DNA of 64,000 bases from Enhydrobacter aerosaccus (GTDB lineage: Bacteria > Pseudomonadota > Alphaproteobacteria > Reyranellales > Reyranellaceae): the NCBI RefSeq assembly GCF_900167455.1, contig NZ_FUWJ01000010.1, forward strand, positions 1 to 64,000, in the 5' to 3' direction. Shown in pieces: positions 1 through 8,799 of the stretch; position 1 is the first letter of the stretch; each line of letters starts with the position of its first letter. Both the position numbers and the translations under genes were made by a program. The notes under the pieces are model-generated. The model was given only the letters and a program-made list of their open reading frames with translations, did no database searches and was not told the DNA's origin.

Positions 1-448
1 GAATTTCCGCCGGGGTGATATCCGCGATTGGTCGGGTACCAAGATCGGGACCGGCAAGATCGACAAGCATCCATCGGTTCTTCTTAACGGTGGACTCGGC
101 AGCCCCCTCGTCCTCGATGCGCTGTAGATACTCCTCGGCAATGCGCCCGAAGGTGTTGTTGACTGAGATGACGGCGGTCAGTTTCGCAGCCTTCTTGTTG
201 GCCCCAGGGTCAACTCCTGAGGCCAACAGCTTCCTGGCCTCGTCGCGGAGCAGACGCGCCGTGGCAAGGGATACCGACGGATAGGCGCCGTGGGACAGCT
301 TCTTCTGCTTCCCGCCGAACCGGTACGCCTGGTTCCAGAGTCGCGAGCCGCTTGGCTTCACCAGAAGATAAAGCCCGCCACCATCGGAGAGCTTGTAGTC
401 AGCTTGCCTGCTTTTGGCGGTACGACACGCCGTGTCTGTCAAGGCCAT
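1..448 (-). CDS. P4-type tyrosine integrase, N-terminal part (cut by window edge)
   Basis: This is the start of a site-specific recombinase of the P4/DUF4102 integrase type, which inserts mobile elements into tRNA genes. The ATG reads downward from 448, directly after an in-frame TAA, with a GGGG stretch upstream. The 149 visible codons begin MALTDTACRTAK, followed by LSDGGGLYLLV, then YRFGGKQKKLSHGAYPSVSLA, the typical arm-binding fold. The core-binding region begins after that (TFGRIAEEYLQ, then STVKKNRWML). The catalytic Arg-His-Arg-Tyr half lies outside the window, so activity cannot be judged. The gene starts about 200 bases from the 3' end of tRNA-Thr and reads away from it, the usual geometry for an island integrated at that tRNA. 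Confidence 0.88.
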   Translation of the reverse strand, partial: MALTDTACRTAKSRQADYKLSDGGGLYLLVKPSGSRLWNQAYRFGGKQKKLSHGAYPSVSLATARLLRDEARKLLASGVDPGANKKAAKLTAVISVNNTFGRIAEEYLQRIEDEGAAESTVKKNRWMLVDLAGPDLGTRPIADITPAEI

Positions 449-648
449 TTAAGTGTCCCCGCTGTTGGCCTCGGGGCAGCAGATACCAAGGCGAGGCCAA
501 CATCAAGGCCAACAAATCGTGGAGCTGGGCCGATATTGGACGGCACGGATTGAGACGGCCGGAAGCCTCAAAATCCGAAATTACGCACTGATATCAATGC
601 GATATGGGATCGCCTGAAATGTCCTGGGATGTGGAGAGATAAGGTGAA

Positions 649-724
649 TGGTGCCCCGAGACGGAATCGAACCGCCGACCCCATCATTACGAATGACGTG
701 CTCTACCAGCTGAGCTATCGGGGC
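649..724 (-). tRNA. tRNA-Thr (anticodon CGT), CCA encoded
   Basis: A 76-nt cloverleaf on the minus strand. The acceptor stem is GCCCCGA paired with TCGGGGC, followed by A and an encoded CCA. The D-arm starts TAGCTCAG, the anticodon loop is TTCGTAA (anticodon CGT, reading ACG) and the T-loop is TTCGATT. The 3' end faces the partial integrase gene, so this tRNA is the likely attachment site of the element to the left. Confidence 0.96.
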
Positions 725-747
725 ACGGCGGCGGGTTTAAGGGAAAG

Positions 748-786
748 GCCGGTCCGGCGCAAGATGGCGTTTGGACCGGCTTTTTT
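748..786 (+). terminator. Intrinsic terminator-like hairpin before the permease gene
   Basis: An 8-bp perfect stem (748-755 with 773-780, GCCGGTCC/GGACCGGC) encloses a 17-nt loop and is followed by six T residues at 781-786. It is oriented for plus-strand transcription. The genes to its left are on the minus strand, so it does not close an obvious transcript. It may insulate the permease gene or act in its leader. Confidence 0.5.
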
Positions 787-846
787 CAGGCCGGCATTCG
801 ATTTCCTCCGGCTGGGGTCGGATCGGGCCCGGCTATAGAAGGCGCC

Positions 847-2277
847 ATGTCGACGGCCCTGGCGCTGCTGCCGCTGCTTCTCGTCCTGGTTCTGCTCGCC
901 TCCGGGCGGGCCAGCGCCCTCACGGCGGGTATCGTGGGCCTGGCCGCCACCATCGCCGTGGCCGGCGCCGCGCCGTCCTTGCTGGCGCGCGAGATCCCGG
1001 CCGGGCTATGGCTCTCCGGCCAGGTGATCGCCATCATCGCCACCGGCATCTTCTTCCACCATTGCCTCCAGGCCCGCGGCGAGGCGGCCGCCACCGCCGC
1101 GACCGAGGCGACGCCGCGGCGGCTGTGGGCGCTGTGCTTCCTGATCGCGCCCTTCACCGAATCGGTTACGGGCTTCGGGGTCGGCTACATGATCGCGCTG
1201 GCGGCGCTGCGGCGGTTCGGGCTGCCGGGATTGCCGACCCTGCTGCTCGGCCTCTACAGCCAGACGCTGGTTCCCTGGGGCGCGCTCGCCATCGGCACCA
1301 CCGTCGGCGCTGCCCTCGCCGGCCTGGCGCCGCAGCAGCTCGGCCTCGCCTCGGCGCTGCTGCAGGTGCCGATCCACGCGCTCTATCTGGTGCTCTACTG
1401 GCGCTTCGCCCGCACCGCCGGCGTGGCCGTGTCGGCGGCGCAGAAGCTCGACGATATCGGCTGGACCGCGCTCCTGCTGCTGATGGTCTGCCTCGCCAAC
1501 CGCTATGGCGATGTCGAGATCGCCGGCGCCGCGCCGACGGCGTTGCTGGCCGCGCTGCGCTTCTGGCGCGACGAGCGACCCGATGCCAAGCGCCTGCGCC
1601 ACGTCCTGCGGGTCAACGGGCCCTATATCGCCCTCACCCTCGCCCTGTGCGCCACCCGGCTGGTGCCGCCGCTGCGCGATTTCCTGAAGCCACTGTGGGC
1701 GGTGAAGCCGTTCGACAACCAGCCGGCCTTCGCCCCGCTCTACGCGCCCGGCTTCTGGCTGATCTCGGTCGGCGTCATCGTCGTGCTGGCGTCGCGCGCT
1801 TCCCTGCCGCGTGTGATCGCCGCTGCTGCCAAGGGCGCCTGGCGGGCCTCGGCCGTCACCCTCGCCTTCGTGGTCATGGCCGAGCTCTATGTCGGCTCGG
1901 GCATGGCGCAGCAGATCGCGACCGCGCTGGAGGCGGCGGCCGGTCCGGGGGCTGCCTTCGGCGTGCCGCTGTTCGCCGCGATCGGCGGGTTCCTGACCGG
2001 GGGCGGCTCGGCGGCCAATGCCATGCTGATGCCGATGGTGACGGCGCTGGCCCGGGCCGTGGCGCTCGATCCCGCCTGGATCGCGGCGGTGCAGAACAGC
2101 CTGTGCACCAACCTCACCATGCTGTCGCCGATCCGCATCTCCATGGGCGCGGCGTTGCTGGGGCTGACCGTTTCCGATGCCGAGCTCTATCGTCGCGCCT
2201 GGCCTCTGGCGCTGCCGCCGCTCATCACGGGAATTGCCGCCATTGCCCTCCTTCTGGCAGCATCCGCGTCCCTATGA
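847..2277 (+). CDS. LctP-family (L-lactate permease-like) transporter
   Basis: A 476-residue polytopic inner-membrane protein with roughly a dozen hydrophobic segments. The segment PFTESVTGFGVG near residues 102-113 matches the conserved E-x-x-x-GFG signature of the LctP lactate/glycolate permease family. A second glycine-rich stretch, FLTGGGSAANAM near 380, and the C-terminal QNSLCTNLTMLSPIR are also family-like. It is somewhat shorter than the usual 530-560 residues, so the exact substrate (lactate, glycolate or another short hydroxy acid) is uncertain. The start is the ATG preceded by GAAGG. Its stop overlaps the next gene's ATG (ATGA), so the two are probably translated together, although a protease is an unexpected partner. 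Confidence 0.75.
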   Translation: MSTALALLPLLLVLVLLASGRASALTAGIVGLAATIAVAGAAPSLLAREIPAGLWLSGQVIAIIATGIFFHHCLQARGEAAATAATEATPRRLWALCFLIAPFTESVTGFGVGYMIALAALRRFGLPGLPTLLLGLYSQTLVPWGALAIGTTVGAALAGLAPQQLGLASALLQVPIHALYLVLYWRFARTAGVAVSAAQKLDDIGWTALLLLMVCLANRYGDVEIAGAAPTALLAALRFWRDERPDAKRLRHVLRVNGPYIALTLALCATRLVPPLRDFLKPLWAVKPFDNQPAFAPLYAPGFWLISVGVIVVLASRASLPRVIAAAAKGAWRASAVTLAFVVMAELYVGSGMAQQIATALEAAAGPGAAFGVPLFAAIGGFLTGGGSAANAMLMPMVTALARAVALDPAWIAAVQNSLCTNLTMLSPIRISMGAALLGLTVSDAELYRRAWPLALPPLITGIAAIALLLAASASL

Positions 2278-3146
2278 GTCTCTCCCGCCGTCGCGCCCTT
2301 CTCGGCGCCCTCGCTTCCGCGCCGTTGATGGCCCGTTCCGGCTCCGCCGGTGCCGTCGTCATCATGGACAGTGCCTGGCACGCCAACGGATTTCGATCGC
2401 ACATCGCCCTTGCCCAACAGCCGCAATTCGCCCCGCTGGTCGCCTTCTCCGAGGACGAGGGCGAGGAATGGGACGATGCCTCCGGGACCTGGGTCGGCAA
2501 TTTCGGCGGCATCGGCTACGTGCTGACCGCCGGGCACTGCTTCAAGAACGGCGAGCCGGCCGATCACTATCTCTACCGCACCAACAGCGGCGCGATCCAT
2601 GAAGGCTCGAAGCTGTTCATGCACCCGCTCTACAACGGCGACGGCGATACGCGCAGCGGCTACGACGTGGCCATCGTCGGCCTCGATGGCGAAGTCAACG
2701 ATGCCGGGCCGCCGCCGGTGCTCTATGCCGCCAATATCCAGAGAGGCGACCGCATCGTGTTCGTCGGCTTCGGCAGCCGCGGTACCGGCTCGCTCGGCGA
2801 GCAGGGTCGCTTCGACGACCCGACCGACAACAAGACCGCCGCCGAGGCCACGATCGACAAGGTCATGCTGCCGGTGCGGCCCGTGCCGGAGGAGGACGAT
2901 GCCGGCAACTGGCTGCGCATCACGCTGCGGCCCGAGTCGGAGGGCGGCAATCGCATGGACGGCATCCTGGGCGGCGGCGACAGCGGCGGCTCGGCCTGGA
3001 TCCAGCGCGGCGGGCGCTGGTTCATCGCCGGAGTCAATGTCACCGGCAGCGGCGACAAATACGGCGACCACTCCTATTTCACGCGCCTGATCGGCGTGCA
3101 GCCGTGGCTGCAGTCGATATTGCCGGGATTGCGGTTCGCCCAATAG
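2274..3146 (+). CDS. Trypsin-like (S1) serine protease, probably Tat-exported
   Basis: A 290-residue chymotrypsin-fold protein. The N-terminus (SRRRALLGALASAPLMA) looks like a twin-arginine signal, suggesting folded export to the periplasm. The catalytic triad is visible: His88 in LTAGHC, Asp131 in GYDVAIVGL and Ser237 in GGGDSGGSAW. The size is usual for a minimal secreted S1 protease with no PDZ domain, so it is not a DegP/HtrA. The start ATG overlaps the permease stop by 4 nt. The substrate is unknown. The acidic insert after residue 58 (EDEGEEWDD) may bind calcium, but that is only a guess. Confidence 0.8.
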   Translation: MSLSRRRALLGALASAPLMARSGSAGAVVIMDSAWHANGFRSHIALAQQPQFAPLVAFSEDEGEEWDDASGTWVGNFGGIGYVLTAGHCFKNGEPADHYLYRTNSGAIHEGSKLFMHPLYNGDGDTRSGYDVAIVGLDGEVNDAGPPPVLYAANIQRGDRIVFVGFGSRGTGSLGEQGRFDDPTDNKTAAEATIDKVMLPVRPVPEEDDAGNWLRITLRPESEGGNRMDGILGGGDSGGSAWIQRGGRWFIAGVNVTGSGDKYGDHSYFTRLIGVQPWLQSILPGLRFAQ

Positions 3147-3459
3147 ACGGGCTCCTCTCATGGGCGGAGCTGCACCATGAGAGCGAGGGCGCCGGCCGGC
3201 TCGACGGGTCGCCCTGCCCGGTCACGGGCTGTCGGCTGCAGTCGAACCCGCCGCAACGACAGCTCACCGCCTGAAACGGATGGCTCTTGCTTCAGTTCTC
3301 CCGAGAGGGCGTCACGGAACCTTAAGCTGTTCTGCCGCCGCCGTTGACCTGAATCAATTTTGCACACGCCACATGTGACTACCGTTTCCCCATCGCATTT
3401 CAAAAGCGGCCCGGTCTGGAATGCCAGCCTGAAATGAACGTGCGCAGGGGGAAGCAACC
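3147..3459. other. Intergenic region before the UbiD cluster; probable promoter region
   Basis: These 313 bases hold no convincing gene on either strand. They separate the protease gene from the first UbiD gene and must carry that operon's promoter if it is transcribed independently. A TTGACC at about 3343 and an 8-bp palindrome CACATGTG at 3370-3377 are possible promoter or operator elements, but neither is matched by a good -10 box. Confidence 0.4.
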
Positions 3460-5094
3460 ATGGGCGGAGAGCCGCGCGGATATGACGATCTCGATGTCCA
3501 TCTCGATACATTGAAGCGGCAGGGGCTGCTCTACTCGATCGATCGCGCCATCGACAAGGACACCGAGATGCATCCGCTGGTCCGCTGGCAATACCGCGGC
3601 GGCATTGCGGAGGCGGATCGCAAGGCCTTCCTTTTCACCAACATCACCGATGCCCGCGGGCGACATTATCCTGGCGCCCGCGTCGCCATCGGCGCCCTGG
3701 CCGGCAATCGCCAGATCTACGCCCTTGGGATGAAGAAGCCTGAGGCCGATATCGGCAAGGCGTGGCTCGAGGCGATCGCCCATCCCATCGCCCCTAGGCA
3801 AGTGGCGACGACATCCTGCCAGGAAGTCGTCGAAACGGGCGACATCCTGTCGAAACCCGGACACGGGCTGGACGCCCTGCCCATCCCGATCTCGACGCCA
3901 GGCTACGATACAGCGCCTTATCTCACGGCCGCGCTCTGGTTCACCCGCGATCCCGACAACGGCATCCAGAACATGGGCCTTTACCGCGGCAACCTGAAGG
4001 CACCGGACCGCCTGGCCGTGATGATGGAGCGTTCGACGCTGGCCGGCGGTGGCGTGCACTGGCTCAAGTACAAGAAGCGGGGCCAGCCGATGCCGGTGGC
4101 TGTGGCGCTCGGCGCACCGCCGATCGTCGCCTTCGTCGGCCCCCAGAAGATGCCGCTCGATTGCGACGAGCTTACCGTGGCCGGCGGGCTTGCCGGCTGC
4201 CCGATCAACGTCGTCAAGGCAAAGACGGTCGACCTCCTGGTTCCGGCGGAGTCGCAGGTCGTGATCGAGGGCTTCATCGATACCGAGCGGCTCGAACCCG
4301 AAGGCCCGTTCGGCGAGTCCCACGGCTACATGGCATTGGAGGAATACAATTTCTCGATGCGCGTGACGGCGATCACACGCCGTTCCTCCTACACGATCAC
4401 CTCGATCATCTCCCAGGTCACGCCGAGCGAATCGAGCGTCATCAAGAAGGTGGCCTACGAGCCGCTGTACCTCTCGCATCTGCGCGACGCCCTCAACATC
4501 AAGGGCGTCGTCCGCGTGTCGATGCACGAACCGCTCACCAACCTGCGGCCGTTCGTCTTCCTCATCATGAAGAAGGGCATGCCAAAGACGGAGATCTGGC
4601 GCGCCTTGATGGGAACCGCCTCGCTCACGCCCGCAATCGGCAAGTTCTGCATCGCCCTGGACGAGGACATCGACCCCGAAGACACCGACCACGTCCTGTG
4701 GGCAATCGCCTACCGCTCCAATCCGCAGACGGACACCCACGTCGTGCCGAACCGCGGCAAGGGCCACGGCCCCGCGCTCAAGGGTTCGGACATCGACGCC
4801 ACCATGCTGATCGATGCCACGGCCAAGGGCGACTATCCGCCCGTCGCGCTGCCGAAGAAGGAATACATGGAACGGGCACGCGCTATCTGGGGGGAGCTCA
4901 AGCTGCCGCCGCTGCGGCCCCAGTCGCCCTGGAGCGGGTACTCGCTCGGGGACTGGTCCGAGACATGGGACGCCTGCGCCGCGCGCGCCGCGCAAGGCGA
5001 CTGGATCGCCAACGGACGCCGCTCCGCCGCGCATATGAGCAGCACGGCCCAGCCCCAGGATCCCGCCAGGGGCATTCCCGACGAGGACAAGTAG
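3460..5094 (+). CDS. UbiD-family decarboxylase, paralogue A1
   Basis: A 544-residue protein of the UbiD family, enzymes that reversibly (de)carboxylate aromatic or alpha,beta-unsaturated acids using prenylated FMN. Conserved residues by comparison with Fdc1/UbiD: Arg176 in NMGLYR, Glu281 and Glu286 in EGPFGE, and probable prFMN-phosphate/metal ligands Asn171, His200 and Glu270. The start is the ATG after AGGGGGAAG. It is first of four tandem UbiD genes and most resembles the next one: both begin with a YDDL-x-x-HL motif and share FLFTN and PKTEIWRAL. Lysine- and charge-rich ends extend the usual UbiD length of about 490-500 residues. The substrate is unknown; the family annotation for ubiquinone synthesis should not be transferred. 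Confidence 0.9.
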   Translation: MGGEPRGYDDLDVHLDTLKRQGLLYSIDRAIDKDTEMHPLVRWQYRGGIAEADRKAFLFTNITDARGRHYPGARVAIGALAGNRQIYALGMKKPEADIGKAWLEAIAHPIAPRQVATTSCQEVVETGDILSKPGHGLDALPIPISTPGYDTAPYLTAALWFTRDPDNGIQNMGLYRGNLKAPDRLAVMMERSTLAGGGVHWLKYKKRGQPMPVAVALGAPPIVAFVGPQKMPLDCDELTVAGGLAGCPINVVKAKTVDLLVPAESQVVIEGFIDTERLEPEGPFGESHGYMALEEYNFSMRVTAITRRSSYTITSIISQVTPSESSVIKKVAYEPLYLSHLRDALNIKGVVRVSMHEPLTNLRPFVFLIMKKGMPKTEIWRALMGTASLTPAIGKFCIALDEDIDPEDTDHVLWAIAYRSNPQTDTHVVPNRGKGHGPALKGSDIDATMLIDATAKGDYPPVALPKKEYMERARAIWGELKLPPLRPQSPWSGYSLGDWSETWDACAARAAQGDWIANGRRSAAHMSSTAQPQDPARGIPDEDK

Positions 5095-5185
5095 ACGCTG
5101 ACGGCACGCCGCCGACCCATCTGACCATGACCGGTCCAAAGACCGCCCCTTTCACCATTTCGTCCCACACATGAGGAGCCCGATC

Positions 5186-6949
5186 ATGCAAAAGGGATTT
5201 CGACGCAAATACGACGACCTCAACGATCATCTGGAGAAGCTCAAGAAGGCAGATCTCCTGTGGACGATCGACCAGGAAATCAACAAGGACCGGCACCTGC
5301 ATGCCTTCGTCCGCTGGGGCTATGTCGGCGACGTCGGCACGGTGCTCAACAGCAACCCGAAGCGGGCCTTCCTGTTCACCAACGTCACCGACGCCCAGGG
5401 CCGGAAGTACAAGGGAAATTGCGACGTCCAGGTCGGCGGCACGGCGGGATCGCCGGCGATCTACGCCCTGTCGATGGGCATCGAGCACAAGGACGAAGGA
5501 CTGTCGGAGCTGTCGCAGAAGATCTTCGACAAGTGGTCCCATGCCTTCCAGCATCCCATCCCCGCCGTCGAGATTCCCTCCGAGGAAGCACCCGTCCATG
5601 AGGTGGTGCTGACAGGCGACGACCTGAAGGGCGGCGCCGGCAAGGGTCTCGACACGCTGCCGGTGCCGAACAATACGCCCGGCTGGGATACGGCACCGTA
5701 TTTCTCGGCTGGCCTTTTCGTCACGCTCAATCCCGAGACGAACATCCAGAACATCAGCCAGAATCGCTGCAGCCTGAAAGCCTCCGACCGCATGACGGGC
5801 ATGTGGCTGATCCAGACCAATGGCGGCGCCCATCAGAACTGGGCGAAGTACAAGGAGCGAGGCGAGAAGATGCCGGTGGCGCTGATCGTCGGCGCGCCGC
5901 CCAGCCTGCAGGTCGTCGGACCGCAGAAGGTGCCTGAGTATCTCGACGACATGGACGTCGCCGGTGCCCTGGCCGGCGCGCCCTACCGCAAGGTGAAGTG
6001 CAAGACGATCCCGCTGATGGTCCCGGCGGACGCCCAGATCATCATCGAGGGCTGGCTCGACCCGCAGAAGCTCGAGATGGAAGCGCCGTTCGGCGAGTCC
6101 TACGGCAACATGTCTGTCGAGGAGTACAATCACTCGATCACCGTCACCGCCATCACGCGGCGCAAGAAGGCGATCCTGACATCGATGATCTCGCAGATGG
6201 CACCGTCCGAATCGGGCGTCATCAAGCAGCTGAACTACAGCGCGATCATGCTCAACCATCTGAAGAACACGCTGTATATCCGCCAGGTCAAGGATGTCGC
6301 CCTGCACGGACCGATGATCGGCGTCTCGCGGTTCACGGTCATCGTCCTGCAGCGCAACACACCCAAGACCGAGATCTGGCGCGCGCTGGAAGGCGCCACC
6401 ACCTTCATGCGCTCGGTCGGCAAGATCACCGTGGCGGTCGACGAGGACATCAATCCGAACAATGTCGAGGAGGTGCTGTGGGCCATCGCCTACCGCACCG
6501 ACCTGATGAAGTCGGTGAAGATCGAGGATCACCAGGCCAACGGCCATGCCCCGAAGCTGCGTGACCGTGAATGGGAAGCCAAGATCATGATCGACGCGAC
6601 CCTGCACTACGACATGCCGCCGGTGGCGCTGCCGAAGCGCGAGATCATGGAGGAAGCCAGGGTGCTGTGGGACAAGGCCGGCATGCCCGCCGTCACACCG
6701 CGCTGGAAGTGGTACGGCTACAGCCTCGGCGACTGGTGCGAGGAATGGACGAAATGCGCCGATCGCGCCGTAAACGGCGACTGGCTGATCAACGGCCTGC
6801 GGACGGCACGCCTGGTCGATACCGATGCCGTCGGTGGCCCGACGGCCGGCGTACCGCGCGAGGGCGTGGTGCGCTGGAACGAGAAGACCGGCGAAGTCGA
6901 CTATCCGCCCGGCTTCCCGCTCAAGGACCGCTTCGACACCGACGAGTAG
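5186..6949 (+). CDS. UbiD-family decarboxylase, paralogue A2
   Basis: A 587-residue UbiD-type protein, the largest of the four. An upstream in-frame ATG at 5171 overlaps a strong GAGGAG; the ATG at 5186, seven bases after it, is the better start. The catalytic set is Arg194, Glu299 and Glu304 (in EAPFGE), with probable cofactor ligands Asn189, His216 and Glu288. The Arg segment is NISQNR instead of the N-x-G-x-YR pattern of its three neighbours, so the pocket near the cofactor probably differs. A C-terminal tail of about 60 residues (GVPREGVVRWNEKTGEVDYPP region) is longer than in A1. It is clearly paralogous to A1 and may form a hetero-oligomer with it. Confidence 0.88.
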   Translation: MQKGFRRKYDDLNDHLEKLKKADLLWTIDQEINKDRHLHAFVRWGYVGDVGTVLNSNPKRAFLFTNVTDAQGRKYKGNCDVQVGGTAGSPAIYALSMGIEHKDEGLSELSQKIFDKWSHAFQHPIPAVEIPSEEAPVHEVVLTGDDLKGGAGKGLDTLPVPNNTPGWDTAPYFSAGLFVTLNPETNIQNISQNRCSLKASDRMTGMWLIQTNGGAHQNWAKYKERGEKMPVALIVGAPPSLQVVGPQKVPEYLDDMDVAGALAGAPYRKVKCKTIPLMVPADAQIIIEGWLDPQKLEMEAPFGESYGNMSVEEYNHSITVTAITRRKKAILTSMISQMAPSESGVIKQLNYSAIMLNHLKNTLYIRQVKDVALHGPMIGVSRFTVIVLQRNTPKTEIWRALEGATTFMRSVGKITVAVDEDINPNNVEEVLWAIAYRTDLMKSVKIEDHQANGHAPKLRDREWEAKIMIDATLHYDMPPVALPKREIMEEARVLWDKAGMPAVTPRWKWYGYSLGDWCEEWTKCADRAVNGDWLINGLRTARLVDTDAVGGPTAGVPREGVVRWNEKTGEVDYPPGFPLKDRFDTDE

Positions 6950-7047
6950 CCCATCGCAATGCTCCCGGCCGGATACCGCTCCGGCCGGGCGCCCACACGA
7001 CCTCATCTTGCAAGACCAGTTCCGCTCCATTCCCCAGGACCAATGCC

Positions 7048-8661
7048 ATGCCGCAACAGGACATGACCTCTTTCGTCGCAGAGCTTGAAGCGATTGGTCA
7101 GCTGACACGCATCAAGGAACCGAAGCGCGTCGACGAACTGCCAGCCCTGATGGAGGCCTCGCCCGACAAGGCGATCCTGGTCGAGAAGGTCATCGACAGC
7201 GAATTCATGTTCCTGGCCGGCGCCTACAGCACGCGCGAGCAATATGCCCATGCGCTCAAATGCGATCCCCGCGACCTCGGCAAGGCCATCTCGCGGGTCA
7301 ACCTGAAGCGCGAGAAGCCGGTCGTGGTCGAAACCGCCCCCTGCAAGGAAGTCATCCTGAAGGGCGAGGATGTCGATCTCACGCGTCTGCCATTGTTCCT
7401 CTACCACAAGTATGACGGTCACGCGTTCATCCAGGACACCAACGTCGTCTCGCGGGACCTGGAGACCGGCCTCATCAACTGGGGCATCTACCGCTTCATG
7501 TATCGTTCCAGGAACGAAACGAACATCGACATGAGGAACGACAGCCACAACGCGCGCATCCATGCCAAGAAATACCAGAAGGCCGGCAAGGACATGCCGG
7601 TCGCCGTTGTGATCGGCGGCCCGACCCTCGACAAGGTCGCATCGATGTACTCCTTCGCGGGCGAGGATGACTGGGACATCCTGGGCGGCTTCTACGGCGA
7701 GCCGGCAAAAGTCGTGAAGTGCGAGACCAACGACCTGACCGTCCCCGCCAATGCCGAGATCATCCTCGAAGGCCGCATGATGACGTCCGAGGGCTGGATC
7801 TACGACGAAGGTCCCTACGGAGAATATACGGGCACCTACGGCTCCGGCCTGCCGAAGAATTGCCGCTTCGTCGTCGACTGCATCACCTACCGCCGCAACG
7901 CGATCTACCAGTACGCCACGATCGGGGGGCTGCATCCCGGCCGCACCGATCTCATGATTTTCAACCCGACGATCGAATCGGACATCTACAGCGCGCTGAA
8001 GCTCGCCGGCATCCATGTGCTCGACGTCCATGCGCCCTATGGGGGCAGCCACAACATCGTCTACGCACGGATCAAGGTCGTGGGCGGCGGCGACGCCAAG
8101 CAGGCGCTCGGCCTGATGCTGACCTGCTCACGGCAGTGGTTTCCCAAGCTCGCCTATGTCTTCGACGAGGACATCGATATCTTCGACGACGATCAGGTGA
8201 AGTGGGCCATGGCCTGGCGGTACAATCCGCAGATCGACACGGTCATCATCCCGGACCTGAACATCCTCCCCCTCGACCCACTGGCTCAGACCAACCATCC
8301 GCCCGTGCACACGCCAAAGGCGGGATTCGACTGCACCATTCCCATCGTCGGCAATATCGACCGGGTCAGCTTCATGAAGTGCAGCGTGACCGAGCCGTTC
8401 GGCGCACCGCCCGCGACCACGGTGATCCTGGCGGAGCCGGCGCTCGAACAGGCCATGGAGGCCTACATCAAGGAAGCCCCCCGCACCTGGGAGGACATCC
8501 TGCGGAAGTTCCACGGCCAGCCCTATCCGAACATCTATCGCGCCTTCGGCACCCTGCGCCCCAGGCTCGGTCGCGTGGCCGACCAGCGGCCAGAATATCC
8601 CTACACGATTGCCGATTCATGCTTCGTCTATCGGGATGACGCAACGCGGGCTGAGCGCTGA
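7048..8661 (+). CDS. UbiD-family decarboxylase, paralogue B1
   Basis: A 537-residue UbiD-type protein beginning MPQQDMTSFVAELE. The start follows an AGGA. The catalytic Arg149 lies in NWGIYR, and Glu254 and Glu259 in EGPYGE; Asn144, His167 and Glu241 are the probable prFMN/metal ligands. It is far more like the following gene than the two preceding ones: same residue numbering for all motifs, same NETN-x-DMRNDSHN stretch and same C-terminal RPEYPYT-x-ADSCFVY. This subgroup resembles UbiD homologues annotated for aromatic acid decarboxylation or phenylphosphate carboxylase-type reactions, but the assignment to a substrate is not possible from sequence. Confidence 0.9.
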   Translation: MPQQDMTSFVAELEAIGQLTRIKEPKRVDELPALMEASPDKAILVEKVIDSEFMFLAGAYSTREQYAHALKCDPRDLGKAISRVNLKREKPVVVETAPCKEVILKGEDVDLTRLPLFLYHKYDGHAFIQDTNVVSRDLETGLINWGIYRFMYRSRNETNIDMRNDSHNARIHAKKYQKAGKDMPVAVVIGGPTLDKVASMYSFAGEDDWDILGGFYGEPAKVVKCETNDLTVPANAEIILEGRMMTSEGWIYDEGPYGEYTGTYGSGLPKNCRFVVDCITYRRNAIYQYATIGGLHPGRTDLMIFNPTIESDIYSALKLAGIHVLDVHAPYGGSHNIVYARIKVVGGGDAKQALGLMLTCSRQWFPKLAYVFDEDIDIFDDDQVKWAMAWRYNPQIDTVIIPDLNILPLDPLAQTNHPPVHTPKAGFDCTIPIVGNIDRVSFMKCSVTEPFGAPPATTVILAEPALEQAMEAYIKEAPRTWEDILRKFHGQPYPNIYRAFGTLRPRLGRVADQRPEYPYTIADSCFVYRDDATRAER

Positions 8662-8799
8662 GACAGTACAGGCCACCCCCTGGTCGAGTGGACGCGGCCT
8701 GGATTTGCCGCGGACGATATCGCGGTCATTCGCACGGCGTATCGCCGGAACAAGAGCGCTTCGCGTGACGGGTCGTCGAAGGAAGTGAAGGAGAGCACA

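Noticed and set aside
771..2273. Long plus-strand frame reading through the permease gene into the protease gene
   Set aside because: The Arg/Gly/Ala-rich N-terminal part is an out-of-frame shadow of the permease gene; the protease itself starts at 2274 with a good signal peptide.
3158..3511. Minus-strand open frame overlapping the start of the first UbiD gene
   Set aside because: Composition is that of an antisense frame, there is no ribosome-binding site, and it overlaps a confident gene.
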